This document shows, in pieces, positions 8,386 to 19,220 of a stretch of DNA of 64,000 nt. Made by a program: the position numbers and the translations under genes. Each line of letters begins with the position of its first letter. Position 1 is the first letter of the stretch. This DNA comes from Bacillus weihaiensis. GTDB lineage: Bacteria; Bacillota; Bacilli; Bacillales; Bacillaceae. The notes under the pieces are model-generated. The model worked only from the letters and a program-made list of their open reading frames with translations. It did no database searches and was not told the DNA's origin. The stretch lies in assembly GCF_001889165.1 (NCBI RefSeq), contig NZ_CP016020.1, positions 1,214,501 to 1,278,500 on the forward strand, written 5' to 3'.

Positions 8386-10746
8386 ATGTTAAAAGCAAAA
8401 ACAAGATGGTTGGAACAAGAGAAAGATGAAGAGATAATCCAACTATTTGTAGAAGAATTAGAGATTACGCCACTTGTTGCATCACTACTCGTAAATCGTG
8501 GTATAAAAACGATCGAAAAGGCTAGAGCCTTTTTACTCATTGAGAAACAAGATTTTCACGATCCTTTTCTTTTAAAAGATATGGACAAGGCAGTTCATCG
8601 AATTAATGAAGCGATAGATCAAGAGGAAAAAATCTTAATATATGGTGACTATGATGCCGATGGTGTTAGTAGTACAACTGTTTTACTGACGACATTAAGA
8701 GGAATGGGAGCAAACGTAGATTTCTATATTCCTAATCGTTTTACTGAAGGATATGGTCCTAATGAAGCGGCTTTTAGACAAGCTCATTCAAGTGGTTATG
8801 GGTTAATTATCACTGTCGATACAGGAATTGCTGCGGTACATGAAGCAGAGGTTGCAAAGGAACTTGGAATAGATTTGATTATTACAGACCATCATGAGCC
8901 AGGGCCTGTTCTACCAGATGCATTAGCCATTGTACATCCTAAGCAACCTGGATGTTCATATCCTTTTAAAGAGCTAGCTGGTGTTGGGGTTGCTTTTAAA
9001 CTAAGCTCTGCCCTTTTAGGTGAAGTACCGACTGACTTACTAGAAGTTGCTGCAATAGGCACCATTGCAGATCTTGTAGCTCTCCATGGAGAGAATCGAT
9101 TAATTGCTAAAAAAGGAATTCAACAATTAAAGTCAACGAATCGTGTAGGCTTACAAGCTTTGTTAAAGGTTGCTAATGTGCAGAAGAACGATATTAATGA
9201 AGATACAATAGGTTTTTCGATAGGGCCTAGAATTAATGCAGTGGGAAGATTACAATCGGCAGATCCAGCAGTAGATCTTTTATTATCAGAGGATATAGAA
9301 GAAGCAACGGAGTTAGCGGAAGAAATTGATCTTCTTAACAAAGAACGAAAAAAATTAGTAAATCAGATGACAGAAGAAGCTATTCTGGAAGTTGAAACTC
9401 ATTATCCCATTGAAAACAACCCAGTTTTAATTATAGCAAAGGAAAATTGGAACCCAGGTGTTGTAGGGATTGTTGCTTCACGATTAGTGGATAGATATTA
9501 CCGACCAACAATTGTGCTAAGTATTGATCCCGAAAAGGGTACGGCTAAAGGCTCGGCAAGAAGTATAGAAGGCTTTGATTTATTTGAAAACCTTTCAACA
9601 TGTCGAGAGATTTTACCCCATTTCGGTGGACATCCAATGGCAGCTGGAATGACATTAGATGTCAATCATGTCGATCAATTAAGGCAAAGATTAATTGATC
9701 TTGCAAACCGTCAACTAACTGAAAATGATTTTACACCGATAACGAAGGTTGATGTAAGCTGTTCACTTGAGGAAATCACGGTCCAGTCAATTGAAGAGAT
9801 GCAACTACTTGCACCCTTTGGGATGAATAATCCAAAACCAATTGTGCAAGTTGTAGACGTTACCCTGGCGAATGTTCGAAAAATTGGGGCAGATCAAACT
9901 CATCTAAAGCTTGTTTTCTCACAAAATGAACATCAATTAGATAGTGTAGGCTTTGGTTTAGGCCATATTCATGATGAATTATCTCCCTATGTTACTATTT
10001 CCGCAATCGGGGAGCTTACCATTAATGAATGGAATAATCACCGTAAGCCTCAAATTATGCTTCAAGATGTTAAAGTCGAGGATTGGCAGTTATTTGATTT
10101 GCGAGGATCGAGTAATATTGACCGACTCTTAAAGATGCATCTGAACAAGGAGCTTTTGTTTATTACGTTTAAAAAATCAACATATACGTTGTTAAAGGAG
10201 AAAGGAGTGGCAGAAACTTGCCATTTCGTTCAATCAAAGGATGATGCAATAAATGTTGATGTGAAAGACCGCCATATTGCAATGATTGACTTACCACCGT
10301 CATTAGAATTGATGGATTCACTTTTTCAAAAAGGAAAGCCTGCGAGGGTTTACTCCGTCTTTATGCAAGAAGCAGATCATTTTTTTGCTACGATTCCTAC
10401 AAGAGAGCATTTTAAGTGGTTTTATGGCTTTTTACTAAAAAAGGGGTCCTTTCATCTAAAAGAACAAGGTGAACTCCTTGCCAAACATAAAGGATGGTCT
10501 AAAGAAACAATAGAATTTATGTCACAGGTGTTTTTTGAGCTAGAATTTGTTACAATAGAAAATGGTGTTATTTCGACAAATTCTACGACTCAAAAACGAG
10601 ACTTAGCAGAATCGAAAACCTATGCAGATAAATTAATGCAGATTGAATTAGAAAAAACGCTATTATATACATCATATATGCAACTAAAAGAATGGTTTGA
10701 ATCAAGATTTCAAGCTAGCTCAAAAGAGGCAATTGTGAATGTATAA
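8386..10746 (+). CDS. recJ: RecJ, single-stranded-DNA-specific 5'-3' exonuclease
   Basis: A 786-residue protein, close to the length of B. subtilis RecJ. The DHH-phosphoesterase motifs are intact: [13 protein letters not shown] (about residue 84), [20 protein letters not shown] and, in DHHA1, [12 protein letters not shown]. An OB-type domain and the Bacillus-specific C-terminal extension (about residues 570-786) follow. RecJ degrades 5'-ended single strands in recombinational repair and mismatch repair using Mn/Mg ions. ATG 8386 follows GAGGGGTG; the longer frame from 8335 lies within the promoter. apt begins 16 bp after the stop, so the two are likely co-transcribed. Confidence 0.96.
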   Translation: MLKAKTRWLEQEKDEEIIQLFVEELEITPLVASLLVNRGIKTIEKARAFLLIEKQDFHDPFLLKDMDKAVHRINEAIDQEEKILIYGDYDADGVSSTTVLLTTLRGMGANVDFYIPNRFTEGYGPNEAAFRQAHSSGYGLIITVDTGIAAVHEAEVAKELGIDLIITDHHEPGPVLPDALAIVHPKQPGCSYPFKELAGVGVAFKLSSALLGEVPTDLLEVAAIGTIADLVALHGENRLIAKKGIQQLKSTNRVGLQALLKVANVQKNDINEDTIGFSIGPRINAVGRLQSADPAVDLLLSEDIEEATELAEEIDLLNKERKKLVNQMTEEAILEVETHYPIENNPVLIIAKENWNPGVVGIVASRLVDRYYRPTIVLSIDPEKGTAKGSARSIEGFDLFENLSTCREILPHFGGHPMAAGMTLDVNHVDQLRQRLIDLANRQLTENDFTPITKVDVSCSLEEITVQSIEEMQLLAPFGMNNPKPIVQVVDVTLANVRKIGADQTHLKLVFSQNEHQLDSVGFGLGHIHDELSPYVTISAIGELTINEWNNHRKPQIMLQDVKVEDWQLFDLRGSSNIDRLLKMHLNKELLFITFKKSTYTLLKEKGVAETCHFVQSKDDAINVDVKDRHIAMIDLPPSLELMDSLFQKGKPARVYSVFMQEADHFFATIPTREHFKWFYGFLLKKGSFHLKEQGELLAKHKGWSKETIEFMSQVFFELEFVTIENGVISTNSTTQKRDLAESKTYADKLMQIELEKTLLYTSYMQLKEWFESRFQASSKEAIVNV

Positions 10747-10762
10747 GGAGGACAAAGAAAAA

Positions 10763-11275
10763 ATGGATTTAAAGCAATTCGTAACAGTCGTACCTGACTA
10801 TCCTAAACCAGGTATCCAATTCAAAGATATAACGACATTGATGGATAACGGTGAGGCCTATAGATATGCGACAGATCAAATCGTAGAGTATGCTCGAGAA
10901 AAGCAAATTGATCTTGTTGTAGGACCTGAAGCTCGAGGATTTATTATCGGTTGCCCAGTTGCTTACTCTTTAGGTGTAGGCTTTGCACCGGTTCGTAAAG
11001 AAGGGAAGCTTCCACGTGAAGTTGTTCGAGTTGAATACGGCTTAGAGTACGGCAAAGACGTGTTAACAATTCATAAAGACGCAATTAAGCCTGGACAACG
11101 AGTATTAATAACAGATGACCTTCTTGCAACAGGAGGAACAATTGAAGCGACAATCAAATTAGTCGAAGAGCTAGGTGGAGTTGTTGCTGGAATTGCATTC
11201 TTAATCGAACTTTCTTATTTAGATGGTCGTAATCTTTTAGACGGATACGATGTTTTAACATTAATGACATATTAA
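10763..11275 (+). CDS. apt: Adenine phosphoribosyltransferase
   Basis: A 170-residue type I PRTase, the same length as B. subtilis Apt. It converts adenine and PRPP to AMP and pyrophosphate in purine salvage. The PRPP-binding loop [13 protein letters not shown] is at about residues 113-125, and the [16 protein letters not shown] start and [10 protein letters not shown] motifs are typical. ATG 10763 was chosen because AAGGAGG (10744-10750) lies 12 bases upstream, overlapping the recJ stop; the earlier in-frame ATG 10739 would sit inside recJ. A terminator follows at 11338. Confidence 0.96.
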   Translation: MDLKQFVTVVPDYPKPGIQFKDITTLMDNGEAYRYATDQIVEYAREKQIDLVVGPEARGFIIGCPVAYSLGVGFAPVRKEGKLPREVVRVEYGLEYGKDVLTIHKDAIKPGQRVLITDDLLATGGTIEATIKLVEELGGVVAGIAFLIELSYLDGRNLLDGYDVLTLMTY

Positions 11276-11337
11276 TTGTTAAACTTGATAGTTGTTCTTC
11301 TTTACTACATCTAGAAGAAATAAGTTCTCGAAAAAAA

Positions 11338-11366
11338 TTAAAAAGCACTCTTATGGGTGCTTTTTT
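11338..11366 (+). terminator. Rho-independent terminator after apt
   Basis: AAAAAGCAC and GGTGCTTTTTT pair around a short loop (TCTTATG), giving a compact GC stem with a T-run, 63 bp past the apt stop. Confidence 0.8.
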
Positions 11367-12156
11367 CATAAGGTAAGAATGTAATGTTCAGTCTTTCCCT
11401 AGCTATATCGAGCCGTGTGGTTGAACAAGTAGCTTATCCTTTTCTTACAAACATCCTCAATTTAGCATCAGTAAAACACCAAGACGATCCTCAAGAACTA
11501 GGAACCACTTCTACAAACCATCTTCATTTCCTTTAGAATTTGGTAGAACGTATTTTAAATGAGAAGTTGTTTCGTGAAAAGAAACGAAATTCGAAAACGT
11601 GTTGAAAATGGAAGGAAATAAGAAAACCAGTATTTGACTCCATGAAATAGAGTGAATTCTCTTTACATCTTCTTCGTTTTTATTGATAATAGTTACAATA
11701 TAGTAAAATTTCTAATGCGATGATAAAGATGTAACAGATAAAAGGATATAGGTTTTATAGTCTTTCTCAAAGAATTGTTGAAGGTCGAAACGAAGCATTT
11801 ATTTTTTCTTTTGTGAAGTTGATTATTTGTAGCCTGTTGATTGGATTGAAAAAATAAGATGCTCTTTCCTCATCAATTTAAGGAATAGATTGACTTATAG
11901 GAACTAGGAGTCAATGGAGGACCTGCAGGCGAATGAGCCAAGGAGCTTGTCGGACAGACTGCGGAAAACAGAGCTATTTATGAACAGGCTCCATTTTAAA
12001 ACATCAGTAAATAATCCTATTTCTTGTACAAATAATAAGACAACAACCTTTGATTAAAGACAACTATAAGTAGAATAGCCTATTTAATATAAATTGTGTA
12101 GTAAGCCTCCATTTGAACTTGAGGTAAATAAAGTTTCCATAATAAAAGGTGATTCC
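11367..12156. other. Non-coding gap before relA with a decayed intergenic repeat
   Basis: About 790 bp without a credible gene; all frames are short and lack binding sites. Most is AT-rich, but 11905-11995 is unusually G-rich (GGAGGACCTGCAGGCGAATG and CGGACAGACTGCGGAAAAC). It resembles the GC-richer repeat scraps found in other gaps of this window. The relA promoter must lie here, but I could not pick a -35/-10 pair confidently. Confidence 0.5.
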
Positions 12157-14364
12157 ATGGCTAATGAACAAGTACTATCTTCTGAACAAGTGATTGACAA
12201 GGCACAGCGGTATTTATCTAGTGAAGACATAGGGTTTATTCAACGTGCTTATGATTATGCAGAAGATGCTCATAAAGAGCAATATCGAAAATCAGGTGAA
12301 CCATATATTATTCACCCTATACAAGTTGCGGGTATATTAGTAGATTTAGAAATGGATCCTTCTACAATTGCGGGTGGATTTCTACATGACGTTGTAGAGG
12401 ATACAGAAGTAACATTAGAAGATTTAAGAGAAGAGTTTAATGATGAAGTTGCAATGCTTGTCGACGGTGTTACAAAATTAGGGAAAATAAAGTATAAATC
12501 TAAAGAAGAACAACAAGCAGAAAACCATCGTAAAATGTTTGTAGCTATGGCGCAAGATATACGTGTAATTTTAATCAAACTTGCAGACCGGTTACATAAT
12601 ATGAGAACACTTAAGCATTTACCACAGGAAAAGCAAAGAAGAATATCAAATGAAACTTTAGAAATCTTTGCACCATTAGCACATCGATTAGGGATATCAA
12701 AGATCAAGTGGGAATTAGAGGATACATCACTACGCTATTTGAATCCTCAGCAATATTACCGAATCGTTAACCTAATGAAAAAGAAGAGACAAGAACGATT
12801 AGAATATCTTGATCAAGTAATTGATGAAGTGAGAGATCGAGTAGAAGAAGTAAATATTGAGGCTGAGTTCTCGGGGAGACCTAAGCATATTTACAGTATA
12901 TATCGAAAAATGGCTCTCCAAAATAAACAATTTAATGAGATCTATGACTTATTAGCCGTTCGTATTGTGGTGAACAGTATAAAGGATTGTTATGCAGTAC
13001 TTGGCATCATCCACACATGCTGGAAGCCGATGCCTGGTCGATTTAAAGACTATATTGCAATGCCTAAAGCAAATATGTATCAATCGTTGCATACGACTGT
13101 AATTGGTCCCAAGGGTGATCCCCTAGAAGTACAGATTCGTACATTCGAAATGCATCAAATAGCTGAATATGGGATTGCTGCGCATTGGGCGTATAAAGAA
13201 GGAAAAGATCTAGACGAAAAAACAACTCTGGAAAAGAAACTTTCTTGGTTTAGAGAAATCTTAGAATTTCAAAATGATGTAACAAATGCAGAAGAATTCA
13301 TGGAATCTCTTAAAATTGACCTATTTTCTGACATGGTCTTTGTCTTTACTCCTAAAGGAGATGTCTTTGAATTGCCGTCAGGCTCTGTACCAATAGACTT
13401 TGCTTATAGAGTTCATTCGGAAATTGGAAACAAGACAATTGGAGCTAAGATAAATGGGAAAATGGTTACGTTAGATTATAAGTTAAGAACCGGGGATATC
13501 ATTGAAATTCTAACATCCAAGCATTCGTACGGTCCTAGTCAGGATTGGTTAAAATTAGCTCAAACTTCTCAAGCAAAAAACAAGATTCGCCAGTTCTTTA
13601 AAAAGCAACGTCGTGAAGAAAACGTTGAAAAAGGAAAAGAAATGGTTGAAAAGGAAATCAAGAATTTAGATTTTGAAGTTAAAGAAGTGATGACTTCAGA
13701 AAATTTACAAAGAGTAGCGGAAAAGTTTAACTTTTCTAATGAAGAGGATATGTATGCTGCTGTAGGCTATAACGGTGTGACCGCTCTCCAAGTTGCAAAT
13801 CGCTTAACTGAAAAATGGCGTAAGATGCGTGACCAAGAAGAACAAGAGAAAAAAATCCAAGAGGTCATTCATGAAACAAAACCCGTTTCATCTACAACGT
13901 CTCGTAAACGGGATGCAGGCGTTCAAGTTAAAGGGATTGATAACCTTCTAATTCGTCTTTCGAAATGCTGTAACCCGGTACCTGGAGATGAAATTGTTGG
14001 GTTTATTACTAAAGGACGAGGAGTCTCTGTCCACCGTGATGATTGTACAAATGTTCATACTGAGGATGCGAAGGAACGTCTAATTGATGTGGAATGGGAA
14101 AATCAACCGCAATCAAGAAGAAAAGAATATAATGTAGAAATTGAAATTCTTGGATATGATCGCCGTGGTTTATTAAATGAAGTGCTACAAGCCGTAAATG
14201 AAACGAAAACAAATATCTCATCCGTTTCCGGTAAATCAGATCGTAATAAAGTAGCGACAATTAACATGGCGATCTCTATTTCTAATATTAATCATTTGCA
14301 TAAAGTCGTTGAAAGAATTAAACAAATTCCTGATATATACTCTGTAAGAAGAATGATGAATTAA
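12157..14364 (+). CDS. relA: RelA/SpoT bifunctional (p)ppGpp synthetase/hydrolase
   Basis: A 735-residue long RSH enzyme, like B. subtilis RelA. Domains in order: an HD hydrolase (about 30-180, with [13 protein letters not shown] and [14 protein letters not shown]), a synthetase (about 240-350, with [10 protein letters not shown]), TGS (about 395-455, [14 protein letters not shown]), a helical/CC region and a C-terminal ACT domain (about 660-735, [17 protein letters not shown]). It makes and degrades the alarmone on idling ribosomes and so sets the stringent response. Both catalytic motifs look intact. ATG 12157 follows AAAGGTGATT; the longer frame from 12094 lacks a site. dtd starts 16 bp later, the conserved relA-dtd pair. 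Confidence 0.97.
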   Translation: MANEQVLSSEQVIDKAQRYLSSEDIGFIQRAYDYAEDAHKEQYRKSGEPYIIHPIQVAGILVDLEMDPSTIAGGFLHDVVEDTEVTLEDLREEFNDEVAMLVDGVTKLGKIKYKSKEEQQAENHRKMFVAMAQDIRVILIKLADRLHNMRTLKHLPQEKQRRISNETLEIFAPLAHRLGISKIKWELEDTSLRYLNPQQYYRIVNLMKKKRQERLEYLDQVIDEVRDRVEEVNIEAEFSGRPKHIYSIYRKMALQNKQFNEIYDLLAVRIVVNSIKDCYAVLGIIHTCWKPMPGRFKDYIAMPKANMYQSLHTTVIGPKGDPLEVQIRTFEMHQIAEYGIAAHWAYKEGKDLDEKTTLEKKLSWFREILEFQNDVTNAEEFMESLKIDLFSDMVFVFTPKGDVFELPSGSVPIDFAYRVHSEIGNKTIGAKINGKMVTLDYKLRTGDIIEILTSKHSYGPSQDWLKLAQTSQAKNKIRQFFKKQRREENVEKGKEMVEKEIKNLDFEVKEVMTSENLQRVAEKFNFSNEEDMYAAVGYNGVTALQVANRLTEKWRKMRDQEEQEKKIQEVIHETKPVSSTTSRKRDAGVQVKGIDNLLIRLSKCCNPVPGDEIVGFITKGRGVSVHRDDCTNVHTEDAKERLIDVEWENQPQSRRKEYNVEIEILGYDRRGLLNEVLQAVNETKTNISSVSGKSDRNKVATINMAISISNINHLHKVVERIKQIPDIYSVRRMMN

Positions 14365-14379
14365 GGTAGGTTTTATTTA

Positions 14380-14817
14380 GTGAAGGTAGTTGTTCAAAGA
14401 GCACGAAATGCACAAGTAGTAGTAGAAAATGAGGTAGTTGGTTCGATTCATGAGGGTGTCATGGTACTAGTAGGTGTAACTCATGAGGATACAGAAAAGG
14501 ATGCTGAATATTTAGCTGATAAGGTAGTTAATCTGAGGATATTTGAAGATGAGAGTGGAAAGATGAACCACTCATTACTTGATATCGGTGGCCAAGTTCT
14601 TTCTGTATCACAATTTACTCTTTATGGTGATTGTAGAAAAGGGAGACGACCCAACTATATGAATGCTGCGAAGCCTGACTTTGCAAGTACAATTTACGAA
14701 AAGTTTAACGATTGCCTTAAAGAAAAGGGAGTACAAGTAGAAACAGGTACATTCGGGGCAATGATGGATGTTCAGTTCACAAATGTCGGTCCAGTTACGT
14801 TACTGATAGAAAGCTGA
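14380..14817 (+). CDS. dtd: D-aminoacyl-tRNA deacylase
   Basis: A 145-residue protein matching the DTD family. It opens with [19 protein letters not shown], and has [18 protein letters not shown] (active-site SQFTLY motif, about residues 77-94) and NVGPVTLL with the cross-subunit Gly-Pro motif near the C-terminus. It hydrolyses D-amino acids, and glycine mischarged on tRNA-Ala, from tRNA. A GTG start at 14380 follows AAGGTAGG (14363-14370). It lies directly behind relA, as in B. subtilis. Confidence 0.95.
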   Translation: MKVVVQRARNAQVVVENEVVGSIHEGVMVLVGVTHEDTEKDAEYLADKVVNLRIFEDESGKMNHSLLDIGGQVLSVSQFTLYGDCRKGRRPNYMNAAKPDFASTIYEKFNDCLKEKGVQVETGTFGAMMDVQFTNVGPVTLLIES

Positions 14818-14829
14818 TAATGAAAAAAA

Positions 14830-14931
14830 CGCCTAGAGTTTAAGTGCAGGATCAACTAGGCGCTAATGCTAGACTTTAACTAAAAAAGTGACTCCTAGTA
14901 TAGTTGAATTATACTTAGAGTCACTTTTTTT
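14830..14931. terminator. Tandem hairpins, second a bidirectional terminator between dtd and the amidase gene
   Basis: The first hairpin pairs CGCCTAG (14830-14836) with CTAGGCG (14856-14862) but has no T-run. The second, at 14882-14931, is strong: AAAAAAGTGACTC, then an extended TAGTATA/TATACT stem, then GAGTCACTTTTTT. It serves dtd on plus and the amidase gene on minus. Confidence 0.8.
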
Positions 14932-14965
14932 AATAGGTGCTCTGTTTAGGCACCATCAGCTATAT

Positions 14966-16765
14966 TTATTTAAAATATTGTGCTAATCCGTTATATATTC
15001 CTTGAGAAGCTCTCTCTTGGTAACTAGATGTATTCACGGTCAATTCCTCTGTTGGATTACTCACGAACCCTAATTCAAGTAGAACAGCTGGGACTCTATT
15101 TTCACGCATTACATGAAAATTCCCAAACTTTATTCCTCGATCTCGTAATTTCGTTTGTTTAACCATTTCTGTATTTATCTTTGAAGCTAAAGGCGCATCT
15201 TTTAATGCGTTATAGTAGTAAGTAGTTGTGCCTGATGCACTTCTATCTGTTGTGCTATCGTAATGCAGGCTTAGGAATGCTTCTGCATTGCGGTAATGAG
15301 AAGTACTAACTCTAGAATTCAAGCTAATATAGGTATCGTTAGATCTTGTTAGGAAAACATTTGCTCCTGCAGACTTTAGCTTGTCGTATAATAGCTTCGC
15401 TGTTGTTAAAGTTAAATTCTTTTCTAATGTTCCTCGTGTTCCCACTGCACCACCGTCTTGACCTCCATGACCTGGATCAATCACAATGGTTTTGTTTTTT
15501 ACGTATTGCTCTGAACCTGGTTTTGTGACAGGTGTTTGAACCCCGTTCGTTTCAACTACCCATCCTGCAATATAGGCTGTATGACTACTTCCAATATTGA
15601 TTTTATACCAATCTCCTGAAGTACCGACAATTTCAAATGTATCTCCAGTGTTTGCTCTTTTCACAATGGAATGACTAGTAGATGCTCCAGAGCGTATGTT
15701 TGTTCCATTATAAATAATTTTTACTTGCTGATTAGTAGATGATGTGGATTCAGGTTTCGTAGGTGTCGCTGTCGTACTAGATTTGCTAATATACCAGCCT
15801 GCAGCCCAACCAACCTTATTTGATCCAAAACTAATCTTGTACCAATCATTTTTCTCTTCCAGGATCGTGACCTTTGAACCTTTTGATACAGACCCAATCA
15901 CTTTCCCACTCAGTGACCCACTGTCCCTTATATTTAATGAAGTAGCCGTAATCGTACCAGTGACCTGTGTGGTTGTTTCCTTAGGTACCTCTGTAGAAGT
16001 AGAAGTAGAAGTACTAGAGCTTGTACTTGATTTTTTTAAATAATCAAGGTGAGCCCAGCCCTTTAGCCCGGTTTTTTGTACCTCAGCCCACTTTCCCTGT
16101 TCCTTTACAATGGTAACTGTTTCATTCTTTTTTAGGCTACCAATTACTTTCCCGCTAGTTGACCCTGTACTTCTTACGTTCAGTGAAGTGGCAGTAACAG
16201 TTGCCTTAGCAGTACCAGTACTTGAAGTACTTGAGTTGGAAGTAGATTGAGTTGAAGTAGTTTTCAATGTCACATATTGTGAAGAAACCCACCCTTGTTT
16301 ACCAGAATACGAAATTTTAACCCATTCTCCGCTTTTCTCTAAGTATGTAGCTGTTTTTCCCTTATCGAAGACTCCAATGATGGAAAAGGAAGTACCAGGA
16401 CCTGAACGGAATCTCAGACCTGTTGCATTTGAAGTTACTGTACTCGAGTTTGCTGTAACAGAAGGGGTAGAAGCTGTAGGTGTCACTGTTTTCGTCGACA
16501 CTAGCCAACCAGCCACCCAACCGTATGAGCTTGAGGAAAGTTTAATCTTTACCCAATCATTTTTCTTTTCGGTCACATTATAGGTTTGTCCTTGCTTAAC
16601 TTTGGCAACAATGGAATATGTAAGACCTGGACCACTACGGACATTTAACAAATCGACATTAATTGTTACTTGTTCAGCAGCAGTTGCTAACTTAACAGTA
16701 GGAAAAGATGTGCCCATGAAGATTACTGTTAAACATATAAGTACGGTCGATATTTTGCGAATCAA
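14966..16765 (-). CDS. yrvJ: Secreted N-acetylmuramoyl-L-alanine amidase with five SH3b domains
   Basis: A 599-residue cell-wall hydrolase. An N-terminal signal peptide (about 1-30, ending KLATAA) is followed by five bacterial SH3 repeats (about 32-90, 108-168, 188-246, 272-330, 347-405). Each has an LNVRSGPG-like start and a GWxxxW/Y-type end, separated by Ser/Thr-rich linkers. The C-terminal Amidase_3 domain (about 424-597) has the zinc ligand motif VIDPGHGGQDGG, then SLHYD and the catalytic LLELGFVSN. It cleaves the lactyl-amide bond between MurNAc and L-Ala. TTG 16765 follows AAGGAGGA at 7 bases. It occupies the yrvJ position between dtd and hisS. The repeated linkers make domain number prone to change between strains. 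Confidence 0.93.
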   Translation of the reverse strand: MIRKISTVLICLTVIFMGTSFPTVKLATAAEQVTINVDLLNVRSGPGLTYSIVAKVKQGQTYNVTEKKNDWVKIKLSSSSYGWVAGWLVSTKTVTPTASTPSVTANSSTVTSNATGLRFRSGPGTSFSIIGVFDKGKTATYLEKSGEWVKISYSGKQGWVSSQYVTLKTTSTQSTSNSSTSSTGTAKATVTATSLNVRSTGSTSGKVIGSLKKNETVTIVKEQGKWAEVQKTGLKGWAHLDYLKKSSTSSSTSTSTSTEVPKETTTQVTGTITATSLNIRDSGSLSGKVIGSVSKGSKVTILEEKNDWYKISFGSNKVGWAAGWYISKSSTTATPTKPESTSSTNQQVKIIYNGTNIRSGASTSHSIVKRANTGDTFEIVGTSGDWYKINIGSSHTAYIAGWVVETNGVQTPVTKPGSEQYVKNKTIVIDPGHGGQDGGAVGTRGTLEKNLTLTTAKLLYDKLKSAGANVFLTRSNDTYISLNSRVSTSHYRNAEAFLSLHYDSTTDRSASGTTTYYYNALKDAPLASKINTEMVKQTKLRDRGIKFGNFHVMRENRVPAVLLELGFVSNPTEELTVNTSSYQERASQGIYNGLAQYFK

Positions 16766-16960
16766 AGATGAATCCTCCTTTTATGTTTTAGCTAATTTAA
16801 CCAATTCTCTACTTATATCGACAATCCTCTAAAAAAGTGAAATAAAATCTTCTAATTTTGGAAATGTTATTTACTATCGCTAGAAATTTTCACCTATATA
16901 CATAACCCGTCATTAAAAGGTAAGGATTTTTTTGATGAATAGAATCTTTTTGCTCTTTGT

Positions 16961-17042
16961 TAATTGGAGCTAGACGAGGGAAGATGGTGAAAAAGGATAC
17001 GGCCGAGAAGGCTCCCAAATCGCCTATGTAAAGCGTATGCAG
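16961..17042 (-). repeat. Degenerate intergenic repeat scrap (GTCTAGCTCC type)
   Basis: Read on the minus strand, this ends in CGTCTAGCTCCAATT. It resembles TCTAGGTTCAGCTCCT at 49231 and GTCTAGCTTCATAGCCT at 54346. It lies in the 367-bp gap between the amidase start and the next small gene; the rest of that gap shows nothing else. The similarity is partial and judged by eye. Confidence 0.35.
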
Positions 17043-17132
17043 GTAATCGAAAATGAAACATCACGACGTACAGAGCCATATAAAAAAAGAACCAACTGTT
17101 TGTCAATCTATTTCACACGGAGGCTTGAAAAA

Positions 17133-17306
17133 ATGAGAAATAGTCAAAAAGGAGAATTATCACACTCTACACGGGATGTATTTGGTGTGAATTTCCATGA
17201 TTTTATGGTAAAGGAACAAAGCGACACTTCAATGGAATTAGCTTCAGAATTTGGTATATCTCTTAGAGAAGTAAAGAATTTAAAAAAACATTTAAATCGT
17301 TCTTGA
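17133..17306 (+). CDS. Small helix-turn-helix-like protein upstream of hisS
   Basis: A 57-residue basic protein. Its C-terminal half, ELASEFGISLREVKNLKKHL, reads like a helix-turn-helix of the sigma-factor region 4 or MerR type, preceded by HSTRDVFGVNFHDFMVKE. Similar short proteins sit at this position in many Bacillus genomes, sometimes labelled sigma-70-like; function unknown. ATG 17133 was chosen because CGGAGG (17118-17123) is 9 bases upstream, while the in-frame extension to 17037 has no site. Its stop codon TGA (17304-17306) lies within the -35 box of the hisS promoter, so transcription of the two units is tightly juxtaposed. Confidence 0.7.
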   Translation: MRNSQKGELSHSTRDVFGVNFHDFMVKEQSDTSMELASEFGISLREVKNLKKHLNRS

Positions 17307-17332
17307 CAATATACCAGAAAGATACGTATGAT
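17303..17332 (+). promoter_or_regulatory. Sigma-A promoter of the hisS T-box leader
   Basis: TTGACA (17303-17308), an 18-base spacer and TATGAT (17327-17332). The -35 contains the stop codon of the preceding small gene. Transcription would start near 17340, about 60 bases before the T-box stem I. Confidence 0.65.
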
Positions 17333-17395
17333 AAGATAAAATTCGATAGTAATTACATTGAGTGAACTTACATATTAATTTGAACCGTTGAGGGA

Positions 17396-17635
17396 GAAAA
17401 GTAAGAAAGAATACACATGACTAGAGAGGAAATGCCTTAGGCTGAGAGCATTTCTACATGATGACTTCTCTGAAAAACACTTCTTAGGTTTCTTTCTGAA
17501 AAGCATCTGTTTAGTAGGAAATGAACGTTACAGGCGTTAACTGTTTGAGTGGGAGTAGTGTATGAACTACTTCAACTAGGGTGGAACCACGGGTATAACT
17601 CTCGTCCCTACTTATGTAGGAACGGGGGTTTTTTG
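17396..17635 (+). promoter_or_regulatory. T-box riboswitch controlling hisS-aspS
   Basis: The T-box sequence AGGGTGGAACCACGG is at 17578-17592. It is followed by the terminator stem CGTCCCTA/TAGGAACG and a T-run at 17629-17634. Stem I begins with AGAAAGAA (about 17404), which pairs with TTTCTTTCT near 17489. An inner helix AGAGAGG/CTTCTCT flanks the specifier loop, whose 3' side reads GAAAAACACTT. CAC at 17478-17480 (histidine codon) is the most plausible specifier, fitting hisS as first gene. Uncharged tRNA-His would stabilise the antiterminator. Confidence 0.88.
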
Positions 17636-17931
17636 TCGTTTAGGAAACGAGAGAGTCGGTTCGTTTATTCAACCTTGAATGAAAAATGTCACCTATTTAA
17701 AGATGTAAGTTTGTAATATGAATATAATAACTGGTTGGTTTTTTTCACAAAGGTATTTTCATATCGATTGTTGCCTTTCCTAAAAAAATTCCAAATGCTG
17801 GATTTTTCCCCTGGGTCAAGGTTTTTCTCTCTGTATAGGAGAAGGAACTCCTTTCTATCTTTTATGAAATAAAGAGGAATTGAAGGATAAGAAAAAGGCC
17901 TTTTATAAAATTTGTATTGGAGGAGTAAGAA
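17636..17931 (+). other. Long 296-base spacer between T-box terminator and hisS
   Basis: There is no gene here. A small hairpin, AGGAG/CTCCT, is at about 17837-17855, and the sequence is otherwise AT-rich. T-box terminators usually lie nearer the start codon, so this leader is unusually long. I see no second T-box motif. Confidence 0.5.
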
Positions 17932-19200
17932 ATGTCATTCCAGATTCCTAGAGGAACTCAGGATATTCTGCCTGGAGAAGTTGAAAAATGGCAGTATGTT
18001 GAAAAAACTGCAAGAGAGATTTGTGATACCTATTTATATAAGGAAATTCGTACGCCGATTTTTGAGCACACTGAATTATTTGCTCGCGGTGTTGGAGAAA
18101 GTACAGATATTGTTCAAAAGGAAATGTACACCTTTTTGGATCGTAAAGGAAGAAGCATCACGTTAAGACCAGAGGGAACCGCATCAACAGTTCGCTCATT
18201 TGTCGAAAAAAAGCTATATGCTAATCCAGCGCAGCCAACGAAGCTTTATTATATTGGACCGATGTTTCGTTATGAACGTCCTCAAAGTGGCCGCTTTCGT
18301 CAATTTGTTCAATTTGGTGTGGAAGCACTAGGGAGCAATGACCCTGCAATTGATGCAGAAGTCATTTCCTTAGCCATGTCTTTATATCAAAAGCTTGGTC
18401 TACAAAGCTTAAAATTAGTGATTAATAGCCTTGGTGATGCTGAAAGTCGCAAAGCCCACAGAGAGGCACTTATTGCTCACTTTGAACCACGAATTGGCGA
18501 GTTTTGCTCTGATTGCCAAAGTCGTCTACGACAAAATCCATTAAGAATTCTTGATTGTAAGAAAGATCGTGACCATGAATTAATGGCTACTGCACCATCT
18601 ATTCTTCACTATTTAAACGAAGAATCAAAAGCATATTTTGAGAAAGTACAACAATACTTAGAGGCAAATAACATACCATTCGAAGTTGATCAAAATCTTG
18701 TTCGAGGTCTTGATTATTATAACCATACAGCCTTTGAGATCATGAGTAATGCAGAAGGCTTTGGCGCAATTACGACTTTATGTGGCGGAGGTCGTTACAA
18801 TGGACTAGCCCAAGAAATTGGTGGACCCGAAACACCAGGTATTGGATTTGCTTTGAGTATTGAGCGTCTTTTAGCTGCACTGGAAGCAGAAAATATTACT
18901 CTACCTATTGAAACTACGATCGATTGTTACGTAGTGACGATGGGGGACGCTGCGAAGGATCGAGCGGTCTCATTAGTGTACGAACTAAGAAATGCTGGTC
19001 TAAAGGTAGAGAAGGATTATGAAGATAAAAAAATGAAAGCTCAATTTAAAGCTGCAGATCGTCATCACGCAAAATATGTAGCTGTTCTTGGTGATGATGA
19101 GCTTGAGAAAAATGTGGTTGCCTTAAAAAATATGGAAACAGGCAGTCAAGAGGACGTTGCAATAGATCAGCTTATTTCATATTTACATCAAAATATTTAA
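17932..19200 (+). CDS. hisS: Histidyl-tRNA synthetase
   Basis: A 422-residue class II aminoacyl-tRNA synthetase. Motif 2 is [15 protein letters not shown] (about residues 107-121), the histidine-binding motifs are [15 protein letters not shown] (about 255-269) and CGGGRYNGL, and motif 3 is [14 protein letters not shown]-terminal anticodon-binding domain (about 325-420) follows. It charges tRNA-His with histidine and ATP. ATG 17932 follows GGAGGA (17919-17924). It forms an operon with aspS 20 bp downstream, under the T-box above. Confidence 0.97.
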   Translation: MSFQIPRGTQDILPGEVEKWQYVEKTAREICDTYLYKEIRTPIFEHTELFARGVGESTDIVQKEMYTFLDRKGRSITLRPEGTASTVRSFVEKKLYANPAQPTKLYYIGPMFRYERPQSGRFRQFVQFGVEALGSNDPAIDAEVISLAMSLYQKLGLQSLKLVINSLGDAESRKAHREALIAHFEPRIGEFCSDCQSRLRQNPLRILDCKKDRDHELMATAPSILHYLNEESKAYFEKVQQYLEANNIPFEVDQNLVRGLDYYNHTAFEIMSNAEGFGAITTLCGGGRYNGLAQEIGGPETPGIGFALSIERLLAALEAENITLPIETTIDCYVVTMGDAAKDRAVSLVYELRNAGLKVEKDYEDKKMKAQFKAADRHHAKYVAVLGDDELEKNVVALKNMETGSQEDVAIDQLISYLHQNI

Positions 19201-19220
19201 AGGAAAAAGGAGAGGATTAC

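Noticed and set aside
17636-17931. Second T-box before hisS
   Set aside because: No GGGTGG-type motif or second terminator could be found.
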